Origin: Gemmiger sp. An120
GTDB taxonomy: Bacteria > Bacillota > Clostridia > Oscillospirales > Ruminococcaceae
Length of the DNA stretch: 64,000 nt
Assembly: GCF_002160955.1 (NCBI RefSeq)
Contig: NZ_NFLN01000003.1
Coordinates: 234,357-298,356, forward strand
Direction: 5' to 3'
The notes beneath the pieces are model-generated. The model had not been told where the DNA came from, did no database searches, and saw only the letters and a program-made list of their open reading frames with translations. The position numbers and the translations under genes are program-made. Position 1 is the first letter of the stretch. Every line of letters starts with the position of its first letter. Positions 36,323 to 44,801 of this stretch are shown here, one piece after another.

Positions 36323-37054
36323 TCAGACCTCCTTCCGGTCCATGCCCAGCGGGCACAGGGCCGACTTTTCTTCATGCAGCAGGGTGGGCAGGATCTGCAC
36401 GCCCGGGCCGGAAACGCGCACACGCCCCTCGGCCACCACGGCGATCCGGTCCGCGATCTCCAGAATACGCTCCTGGTGCGAGATCACCAGCAGCGCGCCG
36501 GAACGCTCCCGCTTGAGTTCCTGGAACGCCTCGATCAGGCTGTTAAAGCTCCACAGGTCGATGCCCGCTTCCGGTTCGTCAAACACCAGCACGCGGGCGT
36601 TGGTGCGGGCCAGCACGGTGGCGATCTCGATTCGCTTGCTCTCGCCGCCGGAGAGGGATGCGTCCACCGGGCGGTCCAGATATTCCTTGGCGCACAGGCC
36701 CACCTTGCCCAGCAGGGCACAGGCCTGGTGCTCTTCCAGCTGCTGGCCGGCGGCCAGATCCAGCAGGTTGCGCACCGTCAGGCCCTTGAACCGCACCGGC
36801 TGCTGAAAGGCATAGGCGATGCCCCGGCGGGCACGCTCGGTAATGTCCAGGCCGGTGATGTCTTCCCCGTCCATAAGGATACGCCCCTCGGTGGGGTTCT
36901 CCAGCCCGGCGATCAGCTTGGCCAGCGAGGTCTTGCCGCCCCCGTTGGGCCCGGTGATCACCGTCAGGCGGCCCGGTTCAATCCGCAGATCCACCCCGCG
37001 CACGATTTCCTCGCCGCCGGGCAGGCTCCAGTGTATATTCTGCAATTCCAGCAT
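36323..37054 (-). CDS. sufC: SufC-like Fe-S assembly ATPase
   Basis: The 243-residue ABC ATPase has Walker A GPNGGGKTS (35-43), signature LSGGESKRIEIA (134 on) and Walker B VLVFDEPEAGIDLW (about 155 on). The ESKR after the signature and EAGIDLW after Walker B are typical of SufC rather than of transporters. It drives conformational change of the SufB-like scaffold encoded directly downstream. GGAGG lies 9 bases before the ATG. Confidence 0.9.
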   Translation of the reverse strand: MLELQNIHWSLPGGEEIVRGVDLRIEPGRLTVITGPNGGGKTSLAKLIAGLENPTEGRILMDGEDITGLDITERARRGIAYAFQQPVRFKGLTVRNLLDLAAGQQLEEHQACALLGKVGLCAKEYLDRPVDASLSGGESKRIEIATVLARTNARVLVFDEPEAGIDLWSFNSLIEAFQELKRERSGALLVISHQERILEIADRIAVVAEGRVRVSGPGVQILPTLLHEEKSALCPLGMDRKEV

Positions 37055-37135
37055 TGCTATTGCCTCCTATCGCGTACAGAAAAAGAGCCGCCATGGGCCG
37101 CTCACCGCTAATTATAGCCCTCTGCCGGCCTGCCG

Positions 37136-38845
37136 TCAACCATCCAGCAGGCAGGCGTACCAGTCCGCCCGCAGTGCCGCGGCCGTCAGGGTCAGCGGCT
37201 GGTCGTCGGGCGCGTCCGAAGCCAGCAGCACAGAGGCGGCGGCATGGCTTTGGGCATCCTCCCGCGCAGCCTCCAGTCCGCCTACCCGGCGCAGGTGTTC
37301 CCGGTCGGCGTGTACCTGTTCACGCCAGCGGCGCAGCTGCCCGGCGGTGACGGTGTAGAGCAGCCGGGGATCCCCCAGCATCTCCTCGTCAAAGGCCGCG
37401 TATTCCTTGGCACGGCGGGCGGCTTCGGCCGGATCGGCCGGATACAGGCACAGGCTGGTGGCCCGGGCAATATCCGCCTTGTCCTCCACGGCACGGCGGG
37501 CGGTGCGCAGATACCGCAGCCACATGGCCCAGTCTTCGTCACCGTCGATGTCCTCCCGCATGCCGCCGTACTGCTCAAACAGTGCCCGGCGGAACATCCC
37601 GCCGGATACCGGGATGCGGCAGCGCACGCACAGATCCATCAGGGTGATATGGTCAAACACCACCGGCCGCAGCCGGGCCGGGGCCAGTTCATAGGGATCG
37701 GTGGAAACCACATCCGCCTCCAACGCCATGGTGGAGGCCAGCACCAGGTCGCAGTCCGGCTGGGCCACAAACCGGGAAACCAGCTGTTCGATGTGGTCGG
37801 GGTAGAAATAGTCGTCGTCATCCAACAGGCAGAGCAGTGCCCCATGGCTGCGGTTCATCCCCATATTGGCGGCTTTGCCCCGCCCTACATGTTCGCCGGT
37901 GGCCCGGTAATCGATCCGCAGGCCCGGGAACTCGGTGCGCAGCATCTCGCCGGCAGTGTCCTCGCCATCCTCGGTGACCACCACTTCAAAGTTTTGGTAG
38001 GTCTGGTGGGTCAGGCTTTGCATGGCCCGGCGCAGGCTGGCCGGGCGGCTGTGGGTACGCACGATCACGCTGACCAGCGGGCCTTTGGGGCAGGGAGCGG
38101 TCATTTCATTGGGGCCCAGATCGGCTTCCAGCGGGCTGCCCAGCGGGGAGGGCGCATTTTTGAACAGCGCCCGATGCCCCAGCCGCCAGGTCAGCAGCGG
38201 CCAGACGGCCAGCAGCTGCCGGGCCGCCGCCGGGGCCAGCACCCGGCGCACGCCGGGGTAATGGGCGGGATGACGCACCGCCTGCCACAGTTCCGCCTGG
38301 GCCCGCATGGCCGCGCCGAAGGGCGCCCACTTGGCCGCCAGACGGGCTTTGCCCAGCACTTCGTCCCGGTAGGCGTTCAGATCCTGGGCGGACATCCCGG
38401 GGGCCAGCGCCGCCGCGGCAGGCAGCGCCCGGATCAGCCCCTGGCCGCGCAGCCGGACCGACAGATCCCGGCTGGCAGCCGGTTCCGGCAAGCGGGCGTC
38501 AAAACCGCCTGCCGCCAGAAAGGCCGACCGCCGCACCAGCAGGCAGCGGGAAGAGGCCCAGGGCAGTTCCAGTGTCAGGGGATCGGGGGCAGCATCCCCC
38601 GGAGAGGGCAGCACCCGGGGTGCCAGGGCTGCCGTGTCCGCCCCGGCTTCGTCCAGCGCCGCAGCCACCGCTTCGCCAAAGCCTGCGGCAGGTGTCAGAT
38701 TCTCCTGCCAGAACAGCAGCCACTCGGCCCCGGCGTTTTCCGCCGCGGCATTGCGCGCCCCCGGCAGGCATACCGTGCGCCCGGGGGCGATCTGCCCGGT
38801 CTTTGCCGGGTCCTGTGTCACTACGATCCATTCCATCCGTTCCAT
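37136..38845 (-). CDS. two-domain family 2 glycosyltransferase
   Basis: This is a 569-residue soluble protein. The C-terminal half is a clear GT-A domain: PLVSVIVRTHSRPASLRRAM near 260, LCLLDDDDYFYPDHI near 337 with the metal-binding DDD, and GDEDWAMWLRYL near 450. The N-terminal half resembles a second, degenerate GT-A fold (SSRCLLVRRSAFLAAGGFDA). It probably adds sugars to a surface glycan. AAGGAGA precedes ATG 38845; a longer frame to 38926 lacks such a site. It is a lone gene with no other glycan genes nearby. Confidence 0.85.
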   Translation of the reverse strand: MERMEWIVVTQDPAKTGQIAPGRTVCLPGARNAAAENAGAEWLLFWQENLTPAAGFGEAVAAALDEAGADTAALAPRVLPSPGDAAPDPLTLELPWASSRCLLVRRSAFLAAGGFDARLPEPAASRDLSVRLRGQGLIRALPAAAALAPGMSAQDLNAYRDEVLGKARLAAKWAPFGAAMRAQAELWQAVRHPAHYPGVRRVLAPAAARQLLAVWPLLTWRLGHRALFKNAPSPLGSPLEADLGPNEMTAPCPKGPLVSVIVRTHSRPASLRRAMQSLTHQTYQNFEVVVTEDGEDTAGEMLRTEFPGLRIDYRATGEHVGRGKAANMGMNRSHGALLCLLDDDDYFYPDHIEQLVSRFVAQPDCDLVLASTMALEADVVSTDPYELAPARLRPVVFDHITLMDLCVRCRIPVSGGMFRRALFEQYGGMREDIDGDEDWAMWLRYLRTARRAVEDKADIARATSLCLYPADPAEAARRAKEYAAFDEEMLGDPRLLYTVTAGQLRRWREQVHADREHLRRVGGLEAAREDAQSHAAASVLLASDAPDDQPLTLTAAALRADWYACLLDG

Positions 38846-38937
38846 CCGGTCTATCTCCTTTGCGGGGCGCCAACGCCCCGTGTTGCACTCTTGTTCTATT
38901 GTACGGACCACCACACAGGCTGTCAACGGTGCAGCAT

Positions 38938-38977
38938 AAAACGCCCGGTATGGCGCGGGGCCATACCGGGCGTTTTT
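38938..38977. terminator. hairpin terminator between the glycosyltransferase and Fur-family genes
   Basis: ACGCCCGGTATGGC and GCCATACCGGGCGT pair perfectly, flanked by AAA and TTTTT. It ends the Fur-family transcript on the reverse strand. Confidence 0.88.
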
Positions 38978-38992
38978 GTGATGATCCGACGT

Positions 38993-39376
38993 TCAGTTCT
39001 GCTTGGCGGCGCGGCAGTCGGCGCAGACGCCCACCAGGTTGACGCTGTACCACTCGATGCGGGCATCGGGGCAGGCGCGGCAGGCCTCGTCCAGGGCGGC
39101 ACGCTCCAGCTGCACATCCACCACACGGCCGCAGCTGCGGCAGAACAGGTGATCGTGCTCCGCCAGGGTACGGTCGAACCGGTCCGCCTGACCCGGGATG
39201 GTCACCCGGCGCAGACGGCCCATCTCCACCAAACCATTCAGGTTCCGGTACACGGTGCCCAGGCTGAGGCCAGGGCACTGGGGCCGCAGAGCGGAATAGA
39301 TCTGCTCGGCGGTGGGATGGTCACAGCGGGCCAGCACCTGATTGAGCACCAGCTCTCTCTGTCTGGAATATCGCAT
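38993..39376 (-). CDS. Fur-family regulator, PerR-like
   Basis: The 127-residue protein has a winged helix (PGLSLGTVYRNLNGLVEMG) and the Fur metal domain. The structural zinc pairs are Cys79/Cys82 (CRSCG) and Cys118/Cys121 (CADC). The regulatory-site residues resemble PerR: His20 in HPTAEQIY and the histidines of EHDHLFC. A peroxide-sensing role is inferred. The upstream region (39390-39450) is AT-rich with imperfect palindromes that could be its own binding site. It is monocistronic. Confidence 0.88.
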   Translation of the reverse strand: MRYSRQRELVLNQVLARCDHPTAEQIYSALRPQCPGLSLGTVYRNLNGLVEMGRLRRVTIPGQADRFDRTLAEHDHLFCRSCGRVVDVQLERAALDEACRACPDARIEWYSVNLVGVCADCRAAKQN

Positions 39377-39495
39377 AGCCTTCTCCTTACATAATAGTTG
39401 GAAAATTCTTCTACGGAATAATAGTAACGATTTTCAATTATTTTGTCAAGCGTTCAAAAGCAGGAAATATTTTCCATACAAAAGCATCAAAAATA

Positions 39496-39519
39496 CCCCG
39501 CGCCGAAACCGGCGCGGGG
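39496..39519 (-). terminator. terminator of the rarA transcript
   Basis: CCCCGCGCCG and CGGCGCGGGG pair around AAAC; on the reverse strand TATTTTTG follows. It lies 17 bases after the rarA stop. Confidence 0.88.
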
Positions 39520-39536
39520 GTGCCAGGGGCGGCAGC

Positions 39537-40811
39537 TTATTTTCCGCCGCCGTTTTTGATCCGTTCCCAGTAGGCACGGGCGGCCTGCTCGTTCTTGTTG
39601 TCAGCAAACTCGTAGTACTTTGTGCCCACCAGCGCGTCCGGCAGATACTGCTGGGCCACCCAGCGGTTGGGATAGCTGTGGGGATACAGATAGTTCTGGC
39701 CCTTGACCGCCGCGTCCTCCCCGTCGAAGTGCTTGTTCTGCAGCTGCCGGGGAATGGGGCCGCTTTTGCCCCGGCGGATGTCGTCCCAGGCAGCGTCCAG
39801 CGCCAGGTAGCCGCTGTTGGACTTGGGGCTGGTGGCCACCAGGATCACCGCGTCGGCCAGCGGGATGCGGGCCTCAGGCAGCCCCAGCATGGTGGCGGCG
39901 TCCACCGCCGCCTTGACGATGGGGATGATCTGGGGATAGGCCAGGCCCACGTCCTCGCAGGCACAGACCATCAGCCGGCGGCAGGCGCTGATCAAATCCC
40001 CCGCTTCCAGCAGGCGGGCCAGGTAGTGCACCGCCGCGTCCGGGTCGGAACCGCGCATGGATTTCTGGTAGGCGGAGAGGATGTCATAATGGTCGTCCCC
40101 GTCCCGGTCGTACCGCATGGCGGTGCGGCGGGCCACCTGCTGCACCATATCCAGATGGATGCGGCGTGTCCCCTCTTCCTCCGGGGCCGCGGCCACCGCG
40201 AACTCCAGGCAGCCCAGCGCCTTGCGCATGTCGCCGCCGGCGCTCTGGGCCAGGTAGTCCAGCGCGTCCTCATCGGCCTGCAGGGGAACGCCGTCCTCCT
40301 GCTCCAGCCGGGCCACCGCGTTGTTTAGCCCGGTGCGGATATCCGCCGGGTTCAGCGCCTTGAATTCAAACACCGTACAGCGGGAAAGCAGGGCGTTGTA
40401 GATGTAGAAATAGGGGTTCTCGGTGGTGGAGGCGATCAGGGTGACCGAGCCGTCCTCGATGCACTCCAGCAGGCTCTGCTGCTGCTTTTTGTTCAGGTAC
40501 TGGATCTCGTCCAGGTAGAGCAGCAGGCCTTTGGCGCTTTGCAAAGTGCCGATCTCCGCCAGCACCGCCTTGATATCGCTGGTGGAAGCGCTGGTGCCGT
40601 TGAGCTTATGCAGGCGCATACCGCTGTTTTCGGCGATGATCCGGGCCACGGTGGTTTTGCCGCAGCCGGAGGGGCCGTAGAAAATCATATTGGGCACCCG
40701 CCCGCTTTCCAGTGTGCGGCGGAATACCTTGCCCGGGGCCAGCAGGTGCTGCTGGCCGCATACCTCCGCCAGGGTGCGGGGACGCAGGCGCTGGGCCAGA
40801 GGCTCAGCCAT
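39537..40811 (-). CDS. rarA: RarA/MgsA replication-associated recombination ATPase
   Basis: The 424-residue AAA+ protein has Walker A GPSGCGKTT (46-54), Walker B LLLYLDEIQYL (about 96-106), sensor STTENPYFYIYNALLSRC and the C-terminal tetramerisation segment with PHSYPNRWVAQQYLP. It acts at stalled replication forks. The true start is ATG 40811: an earlier in-frame start would overlap most of the esterase gene. It overlaps the esterase stop by 8 bases, so translation is probably coupled. Confidence 0.95.
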   Translation of the reverse strand: MAEPLAQRLRPRTLAEVCGQQHLLAPGKVFRRTLESGRVPNMIFYGPSGCGKTTVARIIAENSGMRLHKLNGTSASTSDIKAVLAEIGTLQSAKGLLLYLDEIQYLNKKQQQSLLECIEDGSVTLIASTTENPYFYIYNALLSRCTVFEFKALNPADIRTGLNNAVARLEQEDGVPLQADEDALDYLAQSAGGDMRKALGCLEFAVAAAPEEEGTRRIHLDMVQQVARRTAMRYDRDGDDHYDILSAYQKSMRGSDPDAAVHYLARLLEAGDLISACRRLMVCACEDVGLAYPQIIPIVKAAVDAATMLGLPEARIPLADAVILVATSPKSNSGYLALDAAWDDIRRGKSGPIPRQLQNKHFDGEDAAVKGQNYLYPHSYPNRWVAQQYLPDALVGTKYYEFADNKNEQAARAYWERIKNGGGK

Positions 40812-41652
40812 GGCCCATCCCCTCCCCTCGGGTGACCGGGGCGGTCCAGGCGGCGTGCACCTTGTCAGCATAGCCGGGATTGATGAACCGGTCGATGGCG
40901 TACACCAGGCTGCGGTCCCACACGTCCCATTCGTGGCCACCGTCCCATTCCATCCAGCCGAAGTCCAGGGGCAGTTTTTCCCAGTCCTCCCGCAGGGCCA
41001 CGTTCTGGTTGTAGATGTAGTAGGGCTCAAAATCCTGCTTGCCTACGGTGCAGAGCAGCCGGGGCTGCTGACCGGCGGGCAGGGCGCTGACCTCCCGGGC
41101 CAGGGCAAACAGATCCGCCTGCCGGGGCAGCTCGTTCAAGGTACCGAACACCGGCCCGAACACCTGCTGCACCAGCGGATTGACGGTGCGGGCCTCCAGC
41201 ATCATGCCCACATGCACGCAGCCGGAAAAGCTGGCCGCGGCCGCGTACCGGTCCGGGTTGCGCAGTGCCAGCAGCAGCGCGCCGTAGCCCCCCATGCTGA
41301 GCCCGAAGATAAAGTTCTTCTCCCGCTCCATGGGCAGGCGGAAGTTGCGGTTCAGCAGTTCGGGCAGTTCCCGGGTCAGCCAGGTCTGCCAGGCGGGGCC
41401 GGCGGCCATATCCTGATAGAAGGAATTGGAGGCATCCGGCATCACCAAGGCCAGGTTGTTGTCCTTGGCATAGCGCACAGCGGCGGTATTCTCCAGCCAG
41501 CAGTCGCAGTTGTTGCCGTAGCCGTGCAGCAGGGTCACCACCCCGGCCACCTGGTGGGTGGTGTTGGCGGTCTGATCGGTGGGCAGGAAGATCTTGACCT
41601 CGTTCACCGTGATCATCGCCTCGCTGCGGAATTTACAGGTAAGCATCGCCAT
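40804..41652 (-). CDS. alpha/beta-hydrolase esterase (esterase D/tributyrin esterase type)
   Basis: The 282-residue protein has TLLHGYGNN (oxyanion side), the nucleophile elbow GLSMGGYGA with Ser119, and the catalytic His in DGGHEWDVWD near residue 241, as in carboxylesterases of the EstA/FrmB group. There is no signal peptide, so it is cytoplasmic. AAAGGTG precedes the ATG. It shares a transcript with rarA; the pairing has no obvious functional reason. Confidence 0.9.
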   Translation of the reverse strand: MAMLTCKFRSEAMITVNEVKIFLPTDQTANTTHQVAGVVTLLHGYGNNCDCWLENTAAVRYAKDNNLALVMPDASNSFYQDMAAGPAWQTWLTRELPELLNRNFRLPMEREKNFIFGLSMGGYGALLLALRNPDRYAAAASFSGCVHVGMMLEARTVNPLVQQVFGPVFGTLNELPRQADLFALAREVSALPAGQQPRLLCTVGKQDFEPYYIYNQNVALREDWEKLPLDFGWMEWDGGHEWDVWDRSLVYAIDRFINPGYADKVHAAWTAPVTRGEGMGHG

Positions 41653-41701
41653 CTTGATTCACCTTTTATCGCTTGGTTCAAAACGCCGCGCGGCGGACGG
41701 A

Positions 41702-42955
41702 TCATTCGTACAGGGGGAACCGGGCCACCAGATCGGCCACACGGGCGGCCACATCCTCTTTGCGGGCCTCAAAGTCATGGATGCAGTCGGCGATGCAGCC
41801 GGCGATCACATCCATCTCGGCGGGGCCCATGCCCCGGGTGGTAACGGCGGGGGTGCCCACCCGCACGCCGCTGGTGATAAAGGGGCTGCGCTTTTCACCG
41901 GGCACGGTGTTCTTGTTGGCGGTGATGTGCACCTCGTCCAGGTTGTGCTCCAGCTCCTTGCCGGTGCACTCCTCGTCCGACAGGTCAATCAGCATCAGGT
42001 GGTTGTCGGTGCCGCCGCTGACCAGCTTGACACCCCGGTCGGTCAGGCCCTTGGCCAGAGCCTGGGCGTTCTCCACCACGCGGCGGGCGTAGTCGGCAAA
42101 TTCGGGCTTCAGCGCTTCCCCGAAGCAGACCGCCTTGGCGGCGATTACATGCTCCAGCGGGCCGCCCTGGGTGCCCGGGAAGATGGCCTTGTTGATCTTC
42201 TTGGCGATCTCCTCGTTGTTGGTCAGGATCAGGCCGCCCCGGGGCCCGCGCAGGGTCTTGTGGGTGGTGGTGGTGACCACGTCCGCCCACTCCACCGGGT
42301 TCTGGTGCTGGCCGCCGGCCACGAGGCCCGCAATGTGGGCCATATCCACCATCAGCAGCGCGCCCACCTCGTGGGCAATGTCGGCAAAGATATCGAACCG
42401 GATGGCGCGGCAGTAGGCGGAGGCCCCGGCCACGATCATCTTGGGTTTGCATTCCCGGGCCAGCGCGCGCACCGCATCATAGTCAATGAAGCCGTTCTCG
42501 TCCACCCCGTAGGAGACAAAATGGTAGTTTTTGCCGGACATGTTCACCGGGCTGCCGTGGGTCAGGTGCCCGCCCTGGGACAGGTCCATACCCAGGATGG
42601 TGTCGCCCAGTTCCAGCAGGCCGAAGTAGACCGCCAGGTTGGCCTGGGCGCCGGAATGGGGCTGCACGTTGGCGTATTTTGCGCCGAACAGCTTGCAGGC
42701 CCGGTCGATGGCCAGCTGCTCCACCTGGTCCACCCAGACGCAGCCGCCGTAGTACCGGTGGGCGGGATAGCCCTCGGCGTACTTGTTGGTGAGCACGCTG
42801 CCCATAGCGGCCATCACCGCCGGGCTGACGATGTTCTCGCTGGCGATCAGCTCGATGTTTTCCCGCTGACGGGTGAGCTCCCGATTCATGGCGGCGGCCA
42901 CTTCCGGGTCGCTCTGGGCCACAAAGCCGATGGTGTCGATCATATCCTTGAACAT
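41702..42955 (-). CDS. glyA: serine hydroxymethyltransferase
   Basis: The 417-residue PLP enzyme converts serine and tetrahydrofolate to glycine and methylene-tetrahydrofolate. The signature [16 protein letters not shown] carries the PLP lysine near residue 233, and [20 protein letters not shown] near 40 and [12 protein letters not shown] near 68 are conserved. Start ATG 42955 gives the normal length; a GAGAGG lies 9 bases before it. It is likely a single gene, divergent from nth. Confidence 0.97.
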   Translation of the reverse strand: MFKDMIDTIGFVAQSDPEVAAAMNRELTRQRENIELIASENIVSPAVMAAMGSVLTNKYAEGYPAHRYYGGCVWVDQVEQLAIDRACKLFGAKYANVQPHSGAQANLAVYFGLLELGDTILGMDLSQGGHLTHGSPVNMSGKNYHFVSYGVDENGFIDYDAVRALARECKPKMIVAGASAYCRAIRFDIFADIAHEVGALLMVDMAHIAGLVAGGQHQNPVEWADVVTTTTHKTLRGPRGGLILTNNEEIAKKINKAIFPGTQGGPLEHVIAAKAVCFGEALKPEFADYARRVVENAQALAKGLTDRGVKLVSGGTDNHLMLIDLSDEECTGKELEHNLDEVHITANKNTVPGEKRSPFITSGVRVGTPAVTTRGMGPAEMDVIAGCIADCIHDFEARKEDVAARVADLVARFPLYE

Positions 42956-43046
42956 AGTTCCCATCCTCTCTCGGTCGTAATGTCGGGCCGGGCCCGTGAC
43001 TGCTTCTATTATACCGCGCCCGGCAGCAGAAAAACAAGACCGGGCA

Positions 43047-43075
43047 TTGCCTTGGCGGGTGCGGCGTGGTAAAAT
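43047..43075 (+). promoter_or_regulatory. promoter of nth
   Basis: TTGCCT (43047-43052), 17 bases, TAAAAT (43070-43075), 40 bases before the ATG. Confidence 0.65.
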
Positions 43076-43114
43076 AGGAAAAAATCTCATAAATGCCGTC
43101 GGGAGGGCAGAACT

Positions 43115-43771
43115 ATGACGAAAAAGCAACGGGCGCTGGAGGTCATCCGGCGGCTGAAAGAAGAATATCCGCTGGCGGAATGCACCCTGGATTACGACCA
43201 TGCCTGGCAGCTGCTGGTGGAGGTGCGGCTGGCCGCCCAGTGCACCGACGCCCGGGTAAACATCGTGGTACAGGATCTGTTTGCCAGGTATCCGGGCATT
43301 GAGCCGCTGGCCGAGGCCAGCGTGGACGAGATCGAAGCCATCGTGCGCCCCTGCGGGCTGGGCCGCAGCAAGGCCCGGGACATCAGCGCCTGCATGCGGA
43401 TGCTGCGGGACGAGTTCGGCGGCAAGGTGCCGGATACTATGGAAGAACTGCTGCGCCTGCCGGGTGTGGGCCGCAAGAGCGCGAATCTGGTGCTGGGGGA
43501 TGTGTTCGGCAAGCCGGCCATCGTGACCGACACCCACTGCATCCGGCTGTGCAACCGCATCGGCCTGGTGGACGATCTGAAAGACCCGAAAAAGGTGGAG
43601 ATGGCCCTGTGGAAGATCATCCCCCCGGAAGAGGGCAGCGATCTGTGCCACCGGTTTGTGCTGCACGGCCGGGCGGTGTGCGACGCCCGCAAGCCCAACT
43701 GCGCGGCCTGCTGCCTGAAAGAGGTCTGCCGCACCGGGGCCAAAGCTGCTCCGGCCAAAGTGGACGGTTGA
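43115..43771 (+). CDS. nth: endonuclease III (DNA glycosylase/AP lyase)
   Basis: The 218-residue base-excision repair enzyme has the helix-hairpin-helix [14 protein letters not shown] with catalytic Lys121, catalytic Asp139 in VTDTHCIRL, and the 4Fe-4S loop Cys189, 196, 199 and 205 with the exact C-x6-C-x2-C-x5-C spacing. Length is normal. The stop codon overlaps the -35 box of the next promoter. Confidence 0.97.
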   Translation: MTKKQRALEVIRRLKEEYPLAECTLDYDHAWQLLVEVRLAAQCTDARVNIVVQDLFARYPGIEPLAEASVDEIEAIVRPCGLGRSKARDISACMRMLRDEFGGKVPDTMEELLRLPGVGRKSANLVLGDVFGKPAIVTDTHCIRLCNRIGLVDDLKDPKKVEMALWKIIPPEEGSDLCHRFVLHGRAVCDARKPNCAACCLKEVCRTGAKAAPAKVDG

Positions 43772-43796
43772 CAAATCCGCTTTACCGCGCTATACT
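43768..43796 (+). promoter_or_regulatory. promoter of the TPP riboswitch/thiT transcript
   Basis: TTGACA (43768-43773), 17 bases, TATACT (43791-43796), 18 bases before the riboswitch. The -35 box includes the nth stop codon. Confidence 0.85.
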
Positions 43797-43813
43797 GTCT
43801 GCGGACATAAAAA

Positions 43814-43910
43814 CAGGGGCGCTGGGGGCCATCCCCGGCTGAGATCAGGGCAAATTGCAGCCCTGGGTCACCTTGAACCTGATCCGGGTAATGCCGGCGT
43901 AGGGAGTTTG
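43814..43910 (+). promoter_or_regulatory. TPP (THI element) riboswitch
   Basis: The region contains the conserved THI blocks in order: GGGGCGCTGG, GGCTGAGA, ACCTTGAACCTGATCCGGGT and AATGCCGGCGTAGGGAG. It binds thiamine pyrophosphate and is followed by a terminator hairpin, so it should shut off thiT when thiamine is plentiful. Confidence 0.96.
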
Positions 43911-43930
43911 AGGAATAAACGCATTTCGTG

Positions 43931-43970
43931 CGCCTGTGTATGTGTTTCGCATACGCAGGCGTTTTGTTTT
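43931..43970 (+). terminator. riboswitch-controlled terminator
   Basis: CGCCTGTGTATG pairs with CATACGCAGGCG (one G-T pair), followed by TTTTGTTTT, between the TPP aptamer and thiT. This is the expression platform. Confidence 0.85.
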
Positions 43971-44015
43971 GCGGGTTTTTATGGCCGGAATCTTGAAAAA
44001 GTGAGGAACCGAATC

Positions 44016-44642
44016 ATGACCAAACAGTATTCCCGTACCCGCACCATGGTGGAGGGTGCCATCATGCTGGCCCTGGCCAGCGTGCTGAGCATGATCCCCC
44101 TGTACAGCCTGCCCCACGGCGGCACCATCACAGTGGTGAGCACCCTGCCCATCATCCTGTTCAGCCTGCGCCACGGCGTGCGCTGGGGCCTGGGTGTGGG
44201 CTTCGTCCACAGCCTGCTGCAGCTGGTGTTCTTCGGCGGCATTGAAAACCTGGCCTACTGCCAGACCCTGGGCGCCCAGATCGGCTGCGTGCTGCTGGAC
44301 TATGTGCTGGCCTACACCCTGCTGGGCCTGGCCTGGCTGATCGCCAAGCCCTTCAAGAAGCGGGTGCTGGGCGTGGGCGTTGCCACTGTGGTGGTAAGCC
44401 TGATCCGTTACCTGTGCAGCTTCCTGTCCGGCTATGTGGTGTGGAAGGATTACGACTACGCCTTTGAGTGGATGACCAACTTCGGCTGGGGCCAGGCCAT
44501 CGCCAGCATGGGTGAGAACGCGCTGTGCTGGCTGTACAGCGGCGTCTACAACGGCACCTACATGATCCCCGAGGCCATCCTGACCACTGTGGTGGCGGTT
44601 GTACTCTGCCTGACCGTGCCCAAGATGTTCCAGGAGCAGTAA
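44016..44642 (+). CDS. thiT: energy-coupled thiamine transporter ThiT
   Basis: The 208-residue membrane protein has six helices and is the S-component of an ECF transporter. It has TMVEGAIMLALASVLSMIPL at the start, LPIILFSLRHG, and WLYSGVYNGTYMIPEAIL near the end, close to the thiamine-binding residues of the family. It lies behind a TPP riboswitch, which supports the function. GTGAGG (44001-44006) selects ATG 44016. The ECF ATPases are not in the window. Confidence 0.95.
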   Translation: MTKQYSRTRTMVEGAIMLALASVLSMIPLYSLPHGGTITVVSTLPIILFSLRHGVRWGLGVGFVHSLLQLVFFGGIENLAYCQTLGAQIGCVLLDYVLAYTLLGLAWLIAKPFKKRVLGVGVATVVVSLIRYLCSFLSGYVVWKDYDYAFEWMTNFGWGQAIASMGENALCWLYSGVYNGTYMIPEAILTTVVAVVLCLTVPKMFQEQ

Positions 44643-44657
44643 ACCTTTTTGTTTTTT

Positions 44658-44688
44658 GCCCCCGTGCCCGGTGCACGGGGGCTTTTTT
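44658..44688 (+). terminator. terminator of thiT
   Basis: GCCCCCGTGC and GCACGGGGGC pair perfectly, followed by six T. Confidence 0.93.
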
Positions 44689-44801
44689 GCGCCATTCCGG
44701 CCCCGGCAACCGCTGGTTGCCGGTTTGGAAAGGGGGGATGGTGGCCAGATTTTGCCCGGCATGGTATACTGAAACCAACAAATCCAAGGAGGATCCGATC
44801 C

